From: Lachnospiraceae bacterium
GTDB lineage: Bacteria > Bacillota > Clostridia > Lachnospirales > Lachnospiraceae
Assembly: GCA_017550425.1 (NCBI GenBank)
Contig: JAFZPG010000012.1
Span: forward strand, 1-50,396
Reading direction: 5' to 3'
DNA length: 50,396 nucleotides
Position 1 is the stretch's first letter, and each line of letters opens with the position of its first letter. Under the pieces are notes generated by a model. The model ran no database searches and had not been told where the DNA came from. It saw only the letters and a list, made by a program, of their open reading frames with translations. Shown here piece by piece: positions 1-12,500 of the stretch. The translations under genes and the position numbers were made by a program.

Positions 1-117
1 AAAACCGGGCTTACCGCCCATGCCGAACGGCGGCTGACCACCATCCTTCATCTTCATCATACTAAGTACTTTGGGTAAACTCATCATTTTTCTGAAAAGG
101 TCTCTGTTACTAATCAT
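1..117 (-). CDS. N-terminal part of a small regulator-like protein (MarR family suspected)
   Basis: An open frame begins at the ATG at 117 behind a strong AGGAGG (about 124-130) and runs off the window edge, so only 39 residues are visible. It starts MISNRDLFRKMMSLPKVL, followed by a Met/Lys stretch and a Gly/Pro-rich segment (GGQPPFGMGGKPGF). A similar basic, glycine-rich N-terminus occurs on some clostridial MarR regulators, but no helix-turn-helix is visible, so the family call is inference. Support comes from the promoter, which carries two identical operator-like sites placed for autorepression. The gene has its own promoter and lies downstream of the ANTAR gene terminator, so it is probably not part of the nitrogen operon. 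Confidence 0.45.
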   Translation of the reverse strand, partial: MISNRDLFRKMMSLPKVLSMMKMKDGGQPPFGMGGKPGF

Positions 118-146
118 ATTTCTTACCTCCTGATTTTGTATCTTTT

Positions 147-192
147 ACTTCGGTTCCGAACTAATTATACTTCGGTTCCGAACTAATGTCAA
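147..192 (-). promoter_or_regulatory. Promoter with two tandem operator-like repeats for the gene at 117
   Basis: On the minus strand TTGACA (187-192) and TATAAT (164-169) are 17 bp apart. An 18-bp sequence (plus strand ACTTCGGTTCCGAACTAA) occurs twice, at 147-164 and 169-186. Each holds the imperfect dyad TTCGG-TT-CCGAA. The repeats are spaced 22 bp apart, about two helical turns. One fills the -35/-10 spacer and the other lies just downstream of the -10, the geometry expected for cooperative repression. Confidence 0.75.
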
Positions 193-213
193 GAGGTTTT
201 TCAAAAAAATTAC

Positions 214-258
214 AAAAATCCCGCGAGCCCTTATTCTCTAAGGGTTCGCGGGATTTTT
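214..258 (-). terminator. Intrinsic terminator after the ANTAR gene
   Basis: A long GC-rich stem (ATCCCGCGA..CCCTT pairing with AAGGG..TCGCGGGAT) with flanking A/T runs begins a few bases after the ANTAR stop codon. It ends the long gltB operon and separates it from the next promoter. Confidence 0.85.
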
Positions 259-261
259 GGA

Positions 262-849
262 TCATTCCAGATCCTCTATGATCCGTTCCGCGGCGATCTT
301 GCGGGACACACCGCAATCCATCGCGAATTTTCCTATGAAACGATGGGCATCATCTTCGCTTAAGCCCCTCTTTTGGACCAGCAATATCTTAGCCCGGCTG
401 ACGATCCGCAACTCTTCCGTTTTTTCGCGGACGGAAGCGAGCTCTCTCTCAAATCTGTGATAACGGTTCTGAACAGCGATCAAAAGACGAAGTCCCTGAA
501 TGATGCGGTTCACCGAAACAGGGCGCGGAATCACAAGCATGCCCTTATCGGTCACGCGATCCAGTACTTCTTCAAACATATCCGACGGCGTTACGATCAG
601 CACCGAAGCATTGCATTGCTCGCTGATATCCAAAACGAAATCCAGTCCCGGCTCGTCCTGCAACGGCAGGTTCACGATCACCAGATCCACATACCGTTCC
701 AGTATGAAACGTCTGGCAGAAGCCGAGTTCTTACAACATTCGACAGAGGAAAAACGCCTGAGCGGAAGCCCTTTTCTGATCAAGGTCTCAAACTGCTCCG
801 ATGAAGATACGATCAGCAGGGAATGTTGAATATCTTCCATTTTTGGCAT
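262..849 (-). CDS. ANTAR-domain RNA-binding antiterminator with degenerate receiver domain
   Basis: A 195-residue protein with a receiver-like fold (about 8-125), a helical linker (about 130-150) and a C-terminal ANTAR domain (about 148-195, with AKILLVQKRGLSEDDAHRFI and the AM...S..IAERII pattern). ANTAR proteins bind small hexaloop RNA hairpins in leaders and prevent intrinsic termination. The receiver has lost its phosphorylation site: the acidic pair after the first strand is Ser (SSS, 15-17), the acceptor Asp is Asn60, and the usual switch Lys is Arg109. Control by a histidine kinase is therefore unlikely; ligand or protein partner sensing is inferred. It is the last gene of the gltB-to-ANTAR operon, just downstream of a GS-like gene. 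Hexaloop attenuators lie in four leaders of this window. The start at 849 is behind GGAG. Confidence 0.9.
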   Translation of the reverse strand: MPKMEDIQHSLLIVSSSEQFETLIRKGLPLRRFSSVECCKNSASARRFILERYVDLVIVNLPLQDEPGLDFVLDISEQCNASVLIVTPSDMFEEVLDRVTDKGMLVIPRPVSVNRIIQGLRLLIAVQNRYHRFERELASVREKTEELRIVSRAKILLVQKRGLSEDDAHRFIGKFAMDCGVSRKIAAERIIEDLE

Positions 850-866
850 ATAGTTCCGGTCTCCTA

Positions 867-2036
867 TTACAATCGTGTGTATTCCGAAATAACCGCTTCG
901 GGGATCAGCTCCTTAATAAATCTGCTGTTTCCGGCCAGTCTGGCCGCTTCTTTTCTGGACTCGGGCAGGAGTGCCACGTCCTCATCCGTTTCTTTGGGCA
1001 GCTCGCGCTTATTCTCTATGCCGTACAGACCGGCATAGATCAACAGCGCATATACCAGGTAAGGGTTGCTGCTCGCATCGGGAGAACGAAGTTCCGCACG
1101 GGTCTTGCCCTTATAAGTCTCGATATACATCAATTCCGACATGCCGGCGCTGGACCAGTTCGCGCGGTCGGGAGCGGTATTGCTTCCGAGTCTTGCATAG
1201 GATGCTTCGGTCGGGTTCAGGAAGAGTGTCATTTCCCGAATCTTCTCGAGGATCCCGGTCGCCGCGTACTTCACCACGTCGTTGCCGTCCCGGTCGACGG
1301 CGTACATATTGATATGATAGCCGTTTCCGGGCGCATCGGCCAGCGGGCGCGGCGAAAAGTCCGCAACCAGGCCGTAACGATCCGCGATCGTGCTGACGAC
1401 CATCTTGAACGTGGTCAGCTGGTCGGCTGCCTGCAGAGGCTTTCCATAATGGAAATCGATCTCGTTCTGTCCCGGTCCGCGCTCATGGTGTGAACGTTCG
1501 GGCGTCAGGCCCATGCGTTCGATGGTCAATGTGATCTCACGTCTTACGTTCTCACATTTATCCAAAGGCGCTATATCCATATATCCCGCCTGATCGTAGG
1601 GCTCCTTCGTCGGGTTTCCGTCTTCGTCCTTTTTGAACAGATAGAACTCGGTCTCCGAACCGAAACGGAATTCGACGCCGGCTTTTTCGGCCTCTTTGAT
1701 GGCTTTCTTCAGAATGGCGCGGGTGTCCGCCTCGAAGATCTCGCCCTCAGGCGTGAGAACATCGCAGAACATACGAAGCACCTTACCGCTTTCCGAACGC
1801 CAGGGAAGGATCGACAGCGTGGAGGGATCGGGCTTTAAGTACAGCGAAGCATACGGGCTCTTACGAAAGCCTGCGATCTCACGCGTGCTGATGGGAGCGC
1901 CGTCCTCAAACGCTTTCTTTACCTCGCCCGGCATTACGGAAATGTTTTTCTGCGTGCCAAAAGCATCCCGGAAGGCAAGGCGGATAAATTTTGCCTCTTC
2001 TTCCTCGATATATTTTAATACTTCATCGATCTGCAT
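867..2036 (-). CDS. Divergent short type I glutamine synthetase-like protein
   Basis: At 389 residues this is clearly shorter than the approximately 440-residue clostridial GSI enzymes. Recognisable family features are the GSETEFYLF motif, HHERGPGQNEIDF (usually HHEVA.GQ.EI), a GNGYHINM version of the GSGMH.H motif, the N-T-A-P substrate loop region and RSPDASSNPYL. The N-terminal active-site segment that normally reads DGSSI.GF is APISTREIAGF here. It may be a true but divergent glutamine synthetase, a ligase for another amine, or a nitrogen sensor working with the ANTAR protein encoded 17 bp downstream. The last two are inference. Its ribosome binding site GGAGGA overlaps the carB end region, so it is translated from the operon mRNA. 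A full GSIII (glnN) elsewhere in the window probably supplies bulk glutamine. Confidence 0.8.
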   Translation of the reverse strand: MQIDEVLKYIEEEEAKFIRLAFRDAFGTQKNISVMPGEVKKAFEDGAPISTREIAGFRKSPYASLYLKPDPSTLSILPWRSESGKVLRMFCDVLTPEGEIFEADTRAILKKAIKEAEKAGVEFRFGSETEFYLFKKDEDGNPTKEPYDQAGYMDIAPLDKCENVRREITLTIERMGLTPERSHHERGPGQNEIDFHYGKPLQAADQLTTFKMVVSTIADRYGLVADFSPRPLADAPGNGYHINMYAVDRDGNDVVKYAATGILEKIREMTLFLNPTEASYARLGSNTAPDRANWSSAGMSELMYIETYKGKTRAELRSPDASSNPYLVYALLIYAGLYGIENKRELPKETDEDVALLPESRKEAARLAGNSRFIKELIPEAVISEYTRL

Positions 2037-2051
2037 CTACTCTTCCTCCGA

Positions 2052-5000
2052 TCATCCGATCACCGAGATCCTCGGTGTAATATCTTCCAGAACATCCAGC
2101 AGGATCCTTACCGTATCGAGCGACGTGAACATGGTCACGCCGTTGGCGATCGCGCATCTGCGGATCGCAACGCCATCCGCATAGTGGATGCCCGAAAGGA
2201 TCGCTCTCGTGTTGATAATGTAGCTTACATAGCCGGAACGAATGGAATTCAGTATCTCGTCACTGCCCTCGCTGATCTTGCCGCGGATCCTGGTGCGGAT
2301 CCCGTGTTGCTTTAAGAACATTCCGGTTCCGACGGTGGCCTCGATGTTGAAGCCCAGTTCGTAGAAACGCCGCACGAGCGGAAGCGCCTCTTCTTTATCT
2401 TCATCGGCCAATGTTACGACCAATGTACCATATTCTTTCATCTTGATGCCGGACGCCTGCAGCGCCTTATACAGCGCGCGCTTCAGGCTGCGGTCATAAC
2501 CGATGGCCTCACCGGTCGACTTCATTTCCGGAGACAGATAAGCATCCATACCGTTCAGTTTTTCAAACGAGAAGGCCGGTGCCTTTACATACCAGAAATG
2601 CTTCTCCGGAAGTACCTGCGTCGTATAGCCCTGCTCCTTCAGGCTGATGCCCAGCATGATCTTCGTCGCTATGTCGACCAGCGGAACGCCTGTAGATTTG
2701 GAGAGGAAAGGAACGCTTCTGGACGCTCTCGGGTTCACCTCGATGATGTAGACATTTTCGTCTTTATCCACAATGAACTGGATATTGTACAGGCCGCGAA
2801 TGCCGATGCCGATGCCAAGTTTCACCGTATAATCGAAAATGATGTCTTTCACCCGTTCCGAGATCGAATACGGCGGGTATACGCTGGTACTGTCGCCCGA
2901 ATGTACGCCGGTACGCTCGACCAGTTCCATGATGCCGGGAAGCAAAACGTCGGAGCCGTCACAGATCGCATCGACCTCGACTTCTTTTCCGACGATATAT
3001 TTGTCGACCAGCACGGGCTTCGTCGCATCGACCGCAAAAGCGTTTTTGAGGTATTTTTCCAGCATCTCCTCATTGGCCACGATCTCCATGGCTCGGCCGC
3101 CGAGCACGAAGCTCGGGCGAACCAATACGGGATAGCCGATGTCTTTTGCGGCAGCCTTGCCTTCCTCCAGACTCATGACCGCATGGCCCGAAGGGTGCGG
3201 AATGTTCAGTTTTTCGATTAGATCCTCGAACGCATCCCGGTCTTCCGCGAGGAAGATAGCTTCGGGTCCGGTTCCGATGATCTTGACGCCACGCTCCTTA
3301 AGCGGATCGGCCAGGTTAACGGCCGTCTGCCCGCCGAGCGAAGCGATCACGCCCTCCGGCTTCTCCAGTTCGATGATATTCATGATCTCTTCCGTTGTCA
3401 ACGGTTCGAAATACAATTTATCCGCACAGGTATAGTCCGTAGACACCGTTTCCGGGTTGTTGTTGATAACGATGGCCTCGTAACCCTGCTCGTGAATGGT
3501 TTTGACCGCGTGAACGGTCGAATAGTCGAATTCCACGCCCTGACCTATGCGGATCGGGCCGGAACCGAGCACTACGATCTTTTTATTCTGCGATACCACA
3601 GATTCATTCTCGTCTTCATACGTTGAGTAGAAATAGGGAACATAACTGTCAAACTCGCTGGCACAGGTATCGATCATCTTGTAGACCGGACGGATGCCGT
3701 ATGCACGGCGCAACTGCCAGATATCGTTTTCCTTGCAACCACAAAGCTCCGCGATATAGGAATCGGAAAATCCCATGCGCTTTGCATCGTACATCAATTC
3801 GCGATCGATCATCGGTTGCCCCTGCACACTGTTCTTCTTTGAATTCTCTTCGATCTTCTCCTCAAAGAGCACGATCTTTTTGATCTTATCCAAAAAGAAC
3901 ATATCGATCTTCGTGCGGGAGTAGATGGTCTGCGGGTCAACGCCGAGCCAGAGGAGCTCAGAGATCGCGTAAATGCGGTCGTCGGTGCCCTCTTCGATGT
4001 ATTTAAGCAGCTTGTCGATGGCCTCTTTCCGGTTTTCCGGCGCCGGCTTATCCGACAGGTTACCGACATCAAATTTAGCCAGATGGATATGATTCTTTCC
4101 GTCTTCCAGCGAGCGGATTGCTTTCAACAGACTCTCTTCGAAGGTCCGGCCTATACTCATGGTCTCACCGGTCGCCTTCATCTGCGTCGACAGCACGTTC
4201 GACGCAAGCGTGAACTTATCGAACGGGAATCTGGGCATCTTCGTTACGACGTAATCGAGTGCCGGTTCGAAGCAGGCAGGCGTATTCGCCAGCCGGATCT
4301 CGTCCAGGTTCATGCCGATGGCTATCTTCGTGGAAACTCGGGCGATAGGATAACCCGACGCCTTCGATGCCAGCGCCGAAGAACGCGAAACTCGGGGGTT
4401 CACCTCGATCACATAGTATTTAAACGACTCCGGATCCAACGCGAACTGAACATTGCAACCGCCCTTGATCTTCAAGGCGCGGATGATGCGGAGCGCCGAA
4501 TCACGAAGCATATGATATTCTTTGTTCGTGAGTGTCTGGCTGGGCGCCACGACGATCGAGTCGCCGGTGTGAATTCCGACGGGATCCAGGTTCTCCATGT
4601 TGCAGACCGTGATTGCGGTATCATTTGCATCGCGGATCACCTCATATTCGATCTCCTTGTAGCCCTTGATGCTCTTCTCGACCAGGACCTGATGCACGGG
4701 TGATGCCGCAAGCGCATGCTTCATCATTTCCGCCATCTGTTCCGGGTCATCCGCGAAACCGCCGCCGGTTCCGCCCAGGGTAAATGCGGGACGCAAAATG
4801 ACCGGATAACCGATCTTTTCGGCTGCCTCGAGGCCCTCATCCACGGTATTGCTGATATAAGAAGGCACCACCGGCTCTCCGAGTTTTTCGCAAAGATCAC
4901 GGAAACGTTCCCGATCCTCTGCGCAGCGGATGCTGTCGGCGTCGGTTCCGAGCAGTTCGATCTCGCACTCCTGCAAAACACCTTTATCATATAACTGCAG

Positions 5001-5297
5001 GGACAGGTTCAGTCCCGTCTGGCCGCCGATTCCCGGAACGATCGCGTCCGGACGCTCGTAGCGGCAGATCCGGGCCATATATTCCAGCGTAAGCGGCTCC
5101 ATGTACACCTTATCGGCGATGGTATTGTCCGTCATGATCGTCGCGGGGTTCGAGTTCGCAAGGATGACCTCATAGCCCTCTTCCTTCAACGCCAGGCAGG
5201 CCTGGGTTCCCGCATAGTCAAATTCGGCCGCCTGACCGATGACGATCGGGCCGGAACCGATCACAAGTATTTTTTTCAGATCCGTACGTTTAGGCAT
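2052..5297 (-). CDS. carB: Carbamoyl-phosphate synthase large subunit
   Basis: At 1081 residues it has the normal length. The two homologous halves each begin with a synthetase ATP-grasp motif ([19 protein letters not shown] near residue 12, [18 protein letters not shown] near 560). The final approximately 135 residues form the MGS-like allosteric domain that binds UMP or IMP in the family. It makes carbamoyl phosphate from bicarbonate, two ATP and ammonia tunnelled from CarA, for pyrimidine and arginine synthesis in the cytoplasm. The gene starts 4 bp after carA ends and runs directly into the GS-like gene. No PyrR-type attenuator is present before carA, so transcription appears to follow the glutamine-linked gltB promoter. 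Confidence 0.97.
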   Translation of the reverse strand: MPKRTDLKKILVIGSGPIVIGQAAEFDYAGTQACLALKEEGYEVILANSNPATIMTDNTIADKVYMEPLTLEYMARICRYERPDAIVPGIGGQTGLNLSLQLYDKGVLQECEIELLGTDADSIRCAEDRERFRDLCEKLGEPVVPSYISNTVDEGLEAAEKIGYPVILRPAFTLGGTGGGFADDPEQMAEMMKHALAASPVHQVLVEKSIKGYKEIEYEVIRDANDTAITVCNMENLDPVGIHTGDSIVVAPSQTLTNKEYHMLRDSALRIIRALKIKGGCNVQFALDPESFKYYVIEVNPRVSRSSALASKASGYPIARVSTKIAIGMNLDEIRLANTPACFEPALDYVVTKMPRFPFDKFTLASNVLSTQMKATGETMSIGRTFEESLLKAIRSLEDGKNHIHLAKFDVGNLSDKPAPENRKEAIDKLLKYIEEGTDDRIYAISELLWLGVDPQTIYSRTKIDMFFLDKIKKIVLFEEKIEENSKKNSVQGQPMIDRELMYDAKRMGFSDSYIAELCGCKENDIWQLRRAYGIRPVYKMIDTCASEFDSYVPYFYSTYEDENESVVSQNKKIVVLGSGPIRIGQGVEFDYSTVHAVKTIHEQGYEAIVINNNPETVSTDYTCADKLYFEPLTTEEIMNIIELEKPEGVIASLGGQTAVNLADPLKERGVKIIGTGPEAIFLAEDRDAFEDLIEKLNIPHPSGHAVMSLEEGKAAAKDIGYPVLVRPSFVLGGRAMEIVANEEMLEKYLKNAFAVDATKPVLVDKYIVGKEVEVDAICDGSDVLLPGIMELVERTGVHSGDSTSVYPPYSISERVKDIIFDYTVKLGIGIGIRGLYNIQFIVDKDENVYIIEVNPRASRSVPFLSKSTGVPLVDIATKIMLGISLKEQGYTTQVLPEKHFWYVKAPAFSFEKLNGMDAYLSPEMKSTGEAIGYDRSLKRALYKALQASGIKMKEYGTLVVTLADEDKEEALPLVRRFYELGFNIEATVGTGMFLKQHGIRTRIRGKISEGSDEILNSIRSGYVSYIINTRAILSGIHYADGVAIRRCAIANGVTMFTSLDTVRILLDVLEDITPRISVIG

Positions 5298-5301
5298 AGC
5301 G

Positions 5302-6381
5302 TCAACCTCGTTTCATCAAAGCAGTGAATTTATCAAACAGGTACGTGCTGTCTTGCGGACCGGGCGCGCTCTCCGGATGATACTGAACGGAGAAAACTTT
5401 ATCCGCTACGCACTCGATACCCTCGACCGTGTTATCCAGCACGTTGATATGCGTGACGGTAAGTCCCGTGCCGGCCAGCGTTTTTTCATTGACCGCATAA
5501 CTGTGGTTCTGGCTGGTGATCTCGATCTTTCCGTTCAGCAGGTTTTTGACCGGATGGTTTCCGCCTCTGTGTCCGAATTTCAATTTATAAGTATCTGCAC
5601 CGTATGCACGGGCAATGAGCTGATGTCCCAGGCAGATTCCGAAGATCGGCACGTTTCCTTTGAGTTCCCGCAGTGTCCCGATCACCTCGCCGACATCGGC
5701 CGGATCTCCGGGACCGTTGGAAACGAAAACCCCGTCCGGAGCCAGCGCCAGGATATCCTCCGCCTTCGTATCAAAGGGTACGATCGTGACATTACAGCTG
5801 TTTCGGTTCAGCATGCGGACGATATTCGTCTTCATGCCGCAGTCGATCGCGACCACATTGAAATGCGGATTCGATGTGCGACTGTACCAGCGCTTCTTGC
5901 AGCTGACGCGCTTTACGGCATCATGCGGCACCGCGCTCTCCTTCAGGATCTTCAGGCCCTCCTCGAGCGGAGTATCAATATCCGTCACCAGAACACGCCG
6001 GGAACCGAGGTCCCGAATGCTCCTGACGAGTTTCCTCGTATCAACGTCAGAAACACCGGGCACTCCGTTCTCTTCCAGAAGCTCACCCAGTGTTTTGATC
6101 GCGCGGAAATTCGACGGGTTGTCATTGATGTCCCTGACGATCAGAGCGGAAGGGGCAACCAGCCTGCTTTCAAAGTCTTCATTTGTTATGCCGTAATTAC
6201 CGATCAGGGGGTATGACATCACGACCGCCTGATCGGTATAGGACGGATCGGAAACGATCTCCTGATACCCGACCATTGAGGTATTGAAGACGATCTCACA
6301 GACCGCGTCACATTTCGCGCCGAAACCGCGGCCCGGGTATTCGCTCCCGTCTTCCAATATCAGCTTTCTGTCAAAAATCAT
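5302..6381 (-). CDS. carA: Carbamoyl-phosphate synthase small (glutaminase) subunit
   Basis: A 359-residue protein with an N-terminal CPSase small-chain domain and a C-terminal class I glutamine amidotransferase. The nucleophile is the Cys in FGICLGHQ (about 245-250) and the catalytic His/Glu are in [11 protein letters not shown] (about 330-340). It hydrolyses glutamine and channels ammonia to CarB. It follows pyrG by 15 bp and precedes carB by 4 bp, so the two are translationally close. Length and motifs match the family and nothing is missing. Confidence 0.97.
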   Translation of the reverse strand: MIFDRKLILEDGSEYPGRGFGAKCDAVCEIVFNTSMVGYQEIVSDPSYTDQAVVMSYPLIGNYGITNEDFESRLVAPSALIVRDINDNPSNFRAIKTLGELLEENGVPGVSDVDTRKLVRSIRDLGSRRVLVTDIDTPLEEGLKILKESAVPHDAVKRVSCKKRWYSRTSNPHFNVVAIDCGMKTNIVRMLNRNSCNVTIVPFDTKAEDILALAPDGVFVSNGPGDPADVGEVIGTLRELKGNVPIFGICLGHQLIARAYGADTYKLKFGHRGGNHPVKNLLNGKIEITSQNHSYAVNEKTLAGTGLTVTHINVLDNTVEGIECVADKVFSVQYHPESAPGPQDSTYLFDKFTALMKRG

Positions 6382-6396
6382 TTTGAGACTCCTTTC

Positions 6397-8007
<1,611 letters not shown>

Positions 8008-9492
8008 TCAAAGATTGCTGTAACCCATAAGTGCCCGATCTACCTCCGCCGCAGCGCTTCTGCCTTCCGCGATGGCCCATACGACCAGGGACTGGCCGCG
8101 GTGAACATCGCCCGCCGCATAGACGCCAGGAACGGTGGTAAGGTGCTTACCGGCGTCCGTTTTTACATTCGTCCGGCCGTCGACTTCGACGCCGAAACTC
8201 TCGGTAACATATTTCTCGCTTCCCAGGAAGCCTGCCGCGATCAGAACGAGCGTGGCGGGGATCGTTTTTTCGCTGCCCGCTACCGGAACCATGTTCGTCC
8301 GGCCGGTCTTCTCATCTTTCTTCGGCTCCAGCGATACCAGGACCGCTTCTTTCACACGTCCGTTCTCATCTTTGATAAATTCTTTTACCGTCGTGCAGTA
8401 GCGTCTCGGGTCTTCACCGAACTTCTGTATAGCCTCCTCCTGGCCGTAATCGACCTTGAGGATCCGCGGCCATTCCGGCCAGGGGTTCGAAGGCAGACGC
8501 GTCTCGGACGGCTTCGGCATCATCTCCAACTGGGTAATGCTTTTCGCGCCGAGTCGTATGCAGGTACCGACGCAGTCATTGCCCGTGTCGCCGCCGCCGA
8601 TGACGATCACGTCTTTATCCTTTGCGAGTTCATAGGGGAATGTTTCAAAATTGCAGTCAAGCAGACTCTTTGTGACTCTTCCGAGGAAATCCACCGCAAA
8701 GAATATGCCCTCCGCATCTCTTCCGGGTACCATTATATCACGCGGGTTCGATGCGCCGCAAGCCAGAATCACCGCATCGTTCTCTTTTTTGAGTTCCTCC
8801 GCGGAGATATCGACTCCCACATTACAATTCACCACGAACTTTACGCCCGCTTCCTCCATCAAACGGACTCTCCGGTCAATGACCGACTTATCCAGTTTCA
8901 TGTTCGGAATGCCGTAGCGGAGCAGACCGCCCACACGGTCCTTGCGCTCATATACCGTGACCGTATGACCTCTGCGGTTCAAAAGCTGCGCTGCCGCAAG
9001 CCCGGAAGGGCCGCTACCGATCACGGCAACCTTCTTTCCGGTGCGGACCGCCGGCTTCTCCTCTTTCACAAGTCCGTTCTCATAGGCATATTCGATGACA
9101 GCCTTCTCGTTCTCCCGGGTGGAGACCGGCGCATCATGAAGACCGCAGGTGCAGGCTGCCTCGCAAAGTGCAGGGCAGACACGGCAGGTGAACTCCGGGA
9201 AACTGTGCGTGATCGAAAGGCGATCGTACGCCTCCTCCATGCGTCCGCGGTAGACCAGTTCATTTACCTCCGGCACCAGATTATGCAGCGGACAGCCGCT
9301 GGCCATGCCGGCGATCATGAGTCCTGCCTGACAGAAGGGTACGCCGCAATCCATGCATCTGGCCGCCTGTTTGCACTGTTCCGTGAGCGGGAGCCGGTCG
9401 TGGAATTCCTTGAAATCCTTCGTCCGTTCCGCCTCTGGTCTTACTTTTCCGTCTTTTCTTTCATATTCCAGAAAGCCTGTAGTTTTGCCCAT
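8008..9492 (-). CDS. gltD: Glutamate synthase small subunit
   Basis: A 494-residue NADPH-binding beta subunit. Near the N-terminus are two cysteine clusters for low-potential [4Fe-4S] centres (CMDCGVPFC and CRVCPALCEAAC). These are followed by the FAD-binding GSGPSGLAAAQLLNRRGH and an NAD(P)H site (VIVIGGGDTGNDCVG), ending in the conserved AAGDVHRGQSLVVWAIAEGR segment. It passes electrons from NAD(P)H to GltB for the conversion of 2-oxoglutarate and glutamine to two glutamates. The spacer to gltB is 56 bp and holds only a weak GC inverted repeat, so gltB and gltD are co-transcribed. Confidence 0.96.
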   Translation of the reverse strand: MGKTTGFLEYERKDGKVRPEAERTKDFKEFHDRLPLTEQCKQAARCMDCGVPFCQAGLMIAGMASGCPLHNLVPEVNELVYRGRMEEAYDRLSITHSFPEFTCRVCPALCEAACTCGLHDAPVSTRENEKAVIEYAYENGLVKEEKPAVRTGKKVAVIGSGPSGLAAAQLLNRRGHTVTVYERKDRVGGLLRYGIPNMKLDKSVIDRRVRLMEEAGVKFVVNCNVGVDISAEELKKENDAVILACGASNPRDIMVPGRDAEGIFFAVDFLGRVTKSLLDCNFETFPYELAKDKDVIVIGGGDTGNDCVGTCIRLGAKSITQLEMMPKPSETRLPSNPWPEWPRILKVDYGQEEAIQKFGEDPRRYCTTVKEFIKDENGRVKEAVLVSLEPKKDEKTGRTNMVPVAGSEKTIPATLVLIAAGFLGSEKYVTESFGVEVDGRTNVKTDAGKHLTTVPGVYAAGDVHRGQSLVVWAIAEGRSAAAEVDRALMGYSNL

Positions 9493-9548
9493 GTTTTTCT
9501 CCTTTTTCCGGTCCGTCCGTACGCACCGGATCTATCGCTCGTTAAAAC

Positions 9549-12500
9549 TCATCCCACAAATGCACGGAACGCTTCGATCTTAGCGGTCTCGGTATCCGCG
9601 CCCTGATCCTCATACTTTGCGATCAGACTCAGGATCTCCTTATAATCCGCGGGAATGATTTTCTTGAAATGCGGTACATATTCCTCGAAATGCTCCAGAA
9701 TCTTGCTGCCCTTCTTCGAACCGGTGTACTTGACATGCTCGCCGATGATCTTCTTAAGCTGTGCAATATCCTTCTTATCCTCAACATTTTCCATGCTGAC
9801 CAGCTGCTTGTTGAGGTTATGATACAATTTGTTTTCTTCATCCAGAACGTATGCAACGCCGCCGCTCATACCTGCAGCGAAGTTCTTTCCGGTGCTTCCG
9901 AGGATAACTACGCATCCTCCGGTCATGTACTCACAACCGTGCTCGCCGACACCTTCGACGACTGCCGTCGCGCCGGAATTACGGATGCAGAAACGCTCGC
10001 CCGCCATACCTGCGATATAAGCTTCGCCTGAAGTAGCTCCGTACAATGCAACATTGCCGATGATGATGTTTTCTTCGGGATCGTAAGCCGCATCCTCCGG
10101 AGTCCGAACGACCAGTTTACCGCCGGATAGGCCTTTACCGAAATAGTCGTTGGAGTCACCGGTCAATTCGATCGTCAGACCCTTCGGAACGAAAGCGCCG
10201 AAGCTCTGGCCGCCGTAACCCGTGCAGTCCAGACGGATCGTATCGTCCGCAAGACCGTTGGAATATTTTCTTGTGATCTCGGATCCGAGCAATGTACCGA
10301 AGGTACGGTCCGTGTTCCCGAGTTCGATCTTCAGTTCTGCCGCAGCCCCGCTCTCGATCGCTTTGCGGATCTTCTTCGATGCCAACAGTTCCTTTTCATC
10401 CTTCGTATTGCGAAGTGCGAAATCATAACGGAGTTCGGGATCGAAGGTCTGCTCTTCTCTTGGATAGGATGAAAGATCCATAAGAATCCCCGACAGATCC
10501 AGCTTTTCTTCTTTTGCGGTAAGGAACTTCTTGATCTTCAGCAGGTCTGTTCTGCCGACCAGTTCTTTGATGCTTCTTACGCCGAGGCTTGCCATGATCT
10601 CACGAAGTTGTCTTGCGACAAAGATCATGAAATTCTCCACATATTCCGGCTTGCCGGCGAAACGCTTACGCAGTTCCGGGTTCTGGGTCGCGATACCCAT
10701 AGGGCAGGTATCCGACTGGCACGCACGCATCATTACGCAACCCAGGGTAACCAGCGGAGCTGTTGCAAAACCGAACTCTTCCGCGCCGAGGATCGCTGCG
10801 ATCGCAACGTCACGGCCGCTCATGAGTTTACCGTCGGTCTCGATGACAACACGGTTTCTGAGTCCGTTTGCGAGCAATGTCTGATGTGTTTCCGCAAGGC
10901 CCAGCTCCCACGGGAGTCCCGCATTGTGGATGGAGCTCAGCGGAGCCGCACCGGTTCCTCCGTCATAACCGGAGATCAGAACGACTTCCGCTCCGGCTTT
11001 TGCAACGCCGGCGGCGATGGTTCCGACACCCGCTTCGGAAACCAATTTTACCGAGATCCTTGCGCGATCGTTTGCATTTTTCAGATCGTAGATCAGCTGC
11101 GCCAGATCCTCGATCGAGTAGATATCATGGTGCGGCGGCGGTGAGATGAGGCTCACGCCGGGCGTTGAATGACGGGTCTTTGCGATCCAGGGGTAGACCT
11201 TCTTACCCGGAAGGTGACCTCCCTCACCGGGCTTCGCTCCCTGCGCCATCTTGATCTGGATCTCCTTAGCGCTGACCAGATACCGCGCGGTCACGCCGAA
11301 ACGTCCGCTCGCCACCTGTTTGATCGCGGAACTGCGGTCATTGTCCGTTCCTGCGGACAGGATACGCTCTTCGCTCTCTCCGCCTTCACCGCTGTTGGAT
11401 TTGCCGTGCAGATGGTTCATGGCTATGGCCAATGTCTGGTGCGCTTCCTCCGAGATCGATCCGTAGGACATAGCGCCGGTCTTAAAGCGTTTTACGATCT
11501 CCTCCTCGCTCTCGACTTCCGACAGATCCACGCCCTGCGCGGGATAGTTGAAATCAAACAGCGAACGAAGATATCCTGTCTTCTCCGCATCGACCATCTT
11601 CGTATATTCCTTAAACAGTTCGTAGCTGCCCTCCCGGGTGGAAAGCTGCAGCATATGAATGGTCTGCGGATTGTATCTGTGGTTTTCGCCCTGACTTCTG
11701 GCCTTATGTCTTCCGAGCGCGGTAAGTTCGAGATCCACCGGCAGACCCAGCGGATCAAACGCGCGGCTATGCTGTGCATCGACAGCGCGGCCGATGTCTT
11801 CCAGCGTAATACCGCCGACGCGGCTTACCGTTCCCGTGAAATACTCTTCAATAACTTCCTTCGAAATGCCGACGGCTTCGAAGATCTTGCTGCCCTGGTA
11901 GGACTGGATGGTCGAGATACCCATCTTGGATGCGATCTTTACGATGCCGAACAGAGCCGCGCGGTCATAATCTTCGACCGCCGCATAGTAGTCCTTATCC
12001 AGCAGTTCATCCTCCACCAGCTCCGCGATGGTCGCATGAGCCAGGTAAGGGTTCACGGCAGATGCGCCATAGCCGAGGATCGTCGCGAAATGATGCACCT
12101 CTCTGGGCTCGCCGGACTCAAGGATCAACGACATCGCCGTGCATTTCTTCGTGTCGACCAGATGCTTATGCACTGCAGCCACCGCCAGAAGCGAAGGAAC
12201 AGCCACGTGGTTTTCATCCACGCCGCGGTCCGAAAGGATGAGGATGTCGGCACCGTCACGGTAAGCACGGTCGACTTCGACGAACAGATGTTTGAGTACG
12301 CGTTTCATGGGCGTACCCTTATAAAAAAGGATCGAAACCTTCGAGACCTTAAAGCCTTCCTTCTTCATGTTTTCGATCTTCAGAAGATCCAGGTCGGTCA
12401 GGATCGGATTGTTGATCTTCAGGACGTGGCAGTTCTCCGCATTCTCCTCCAGGAGGTTGCCATTCTTACCGAGATAGACCGTTCTCGAGGTAACGATCTC

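Noticed and set aside
9493..9548. A terminator between gltB and gltD.
   Set aside because: The CCGG-based inverted repeat is weak and is followed by A-rich sequence, not U; it sits at the gltD ribosome binding site.
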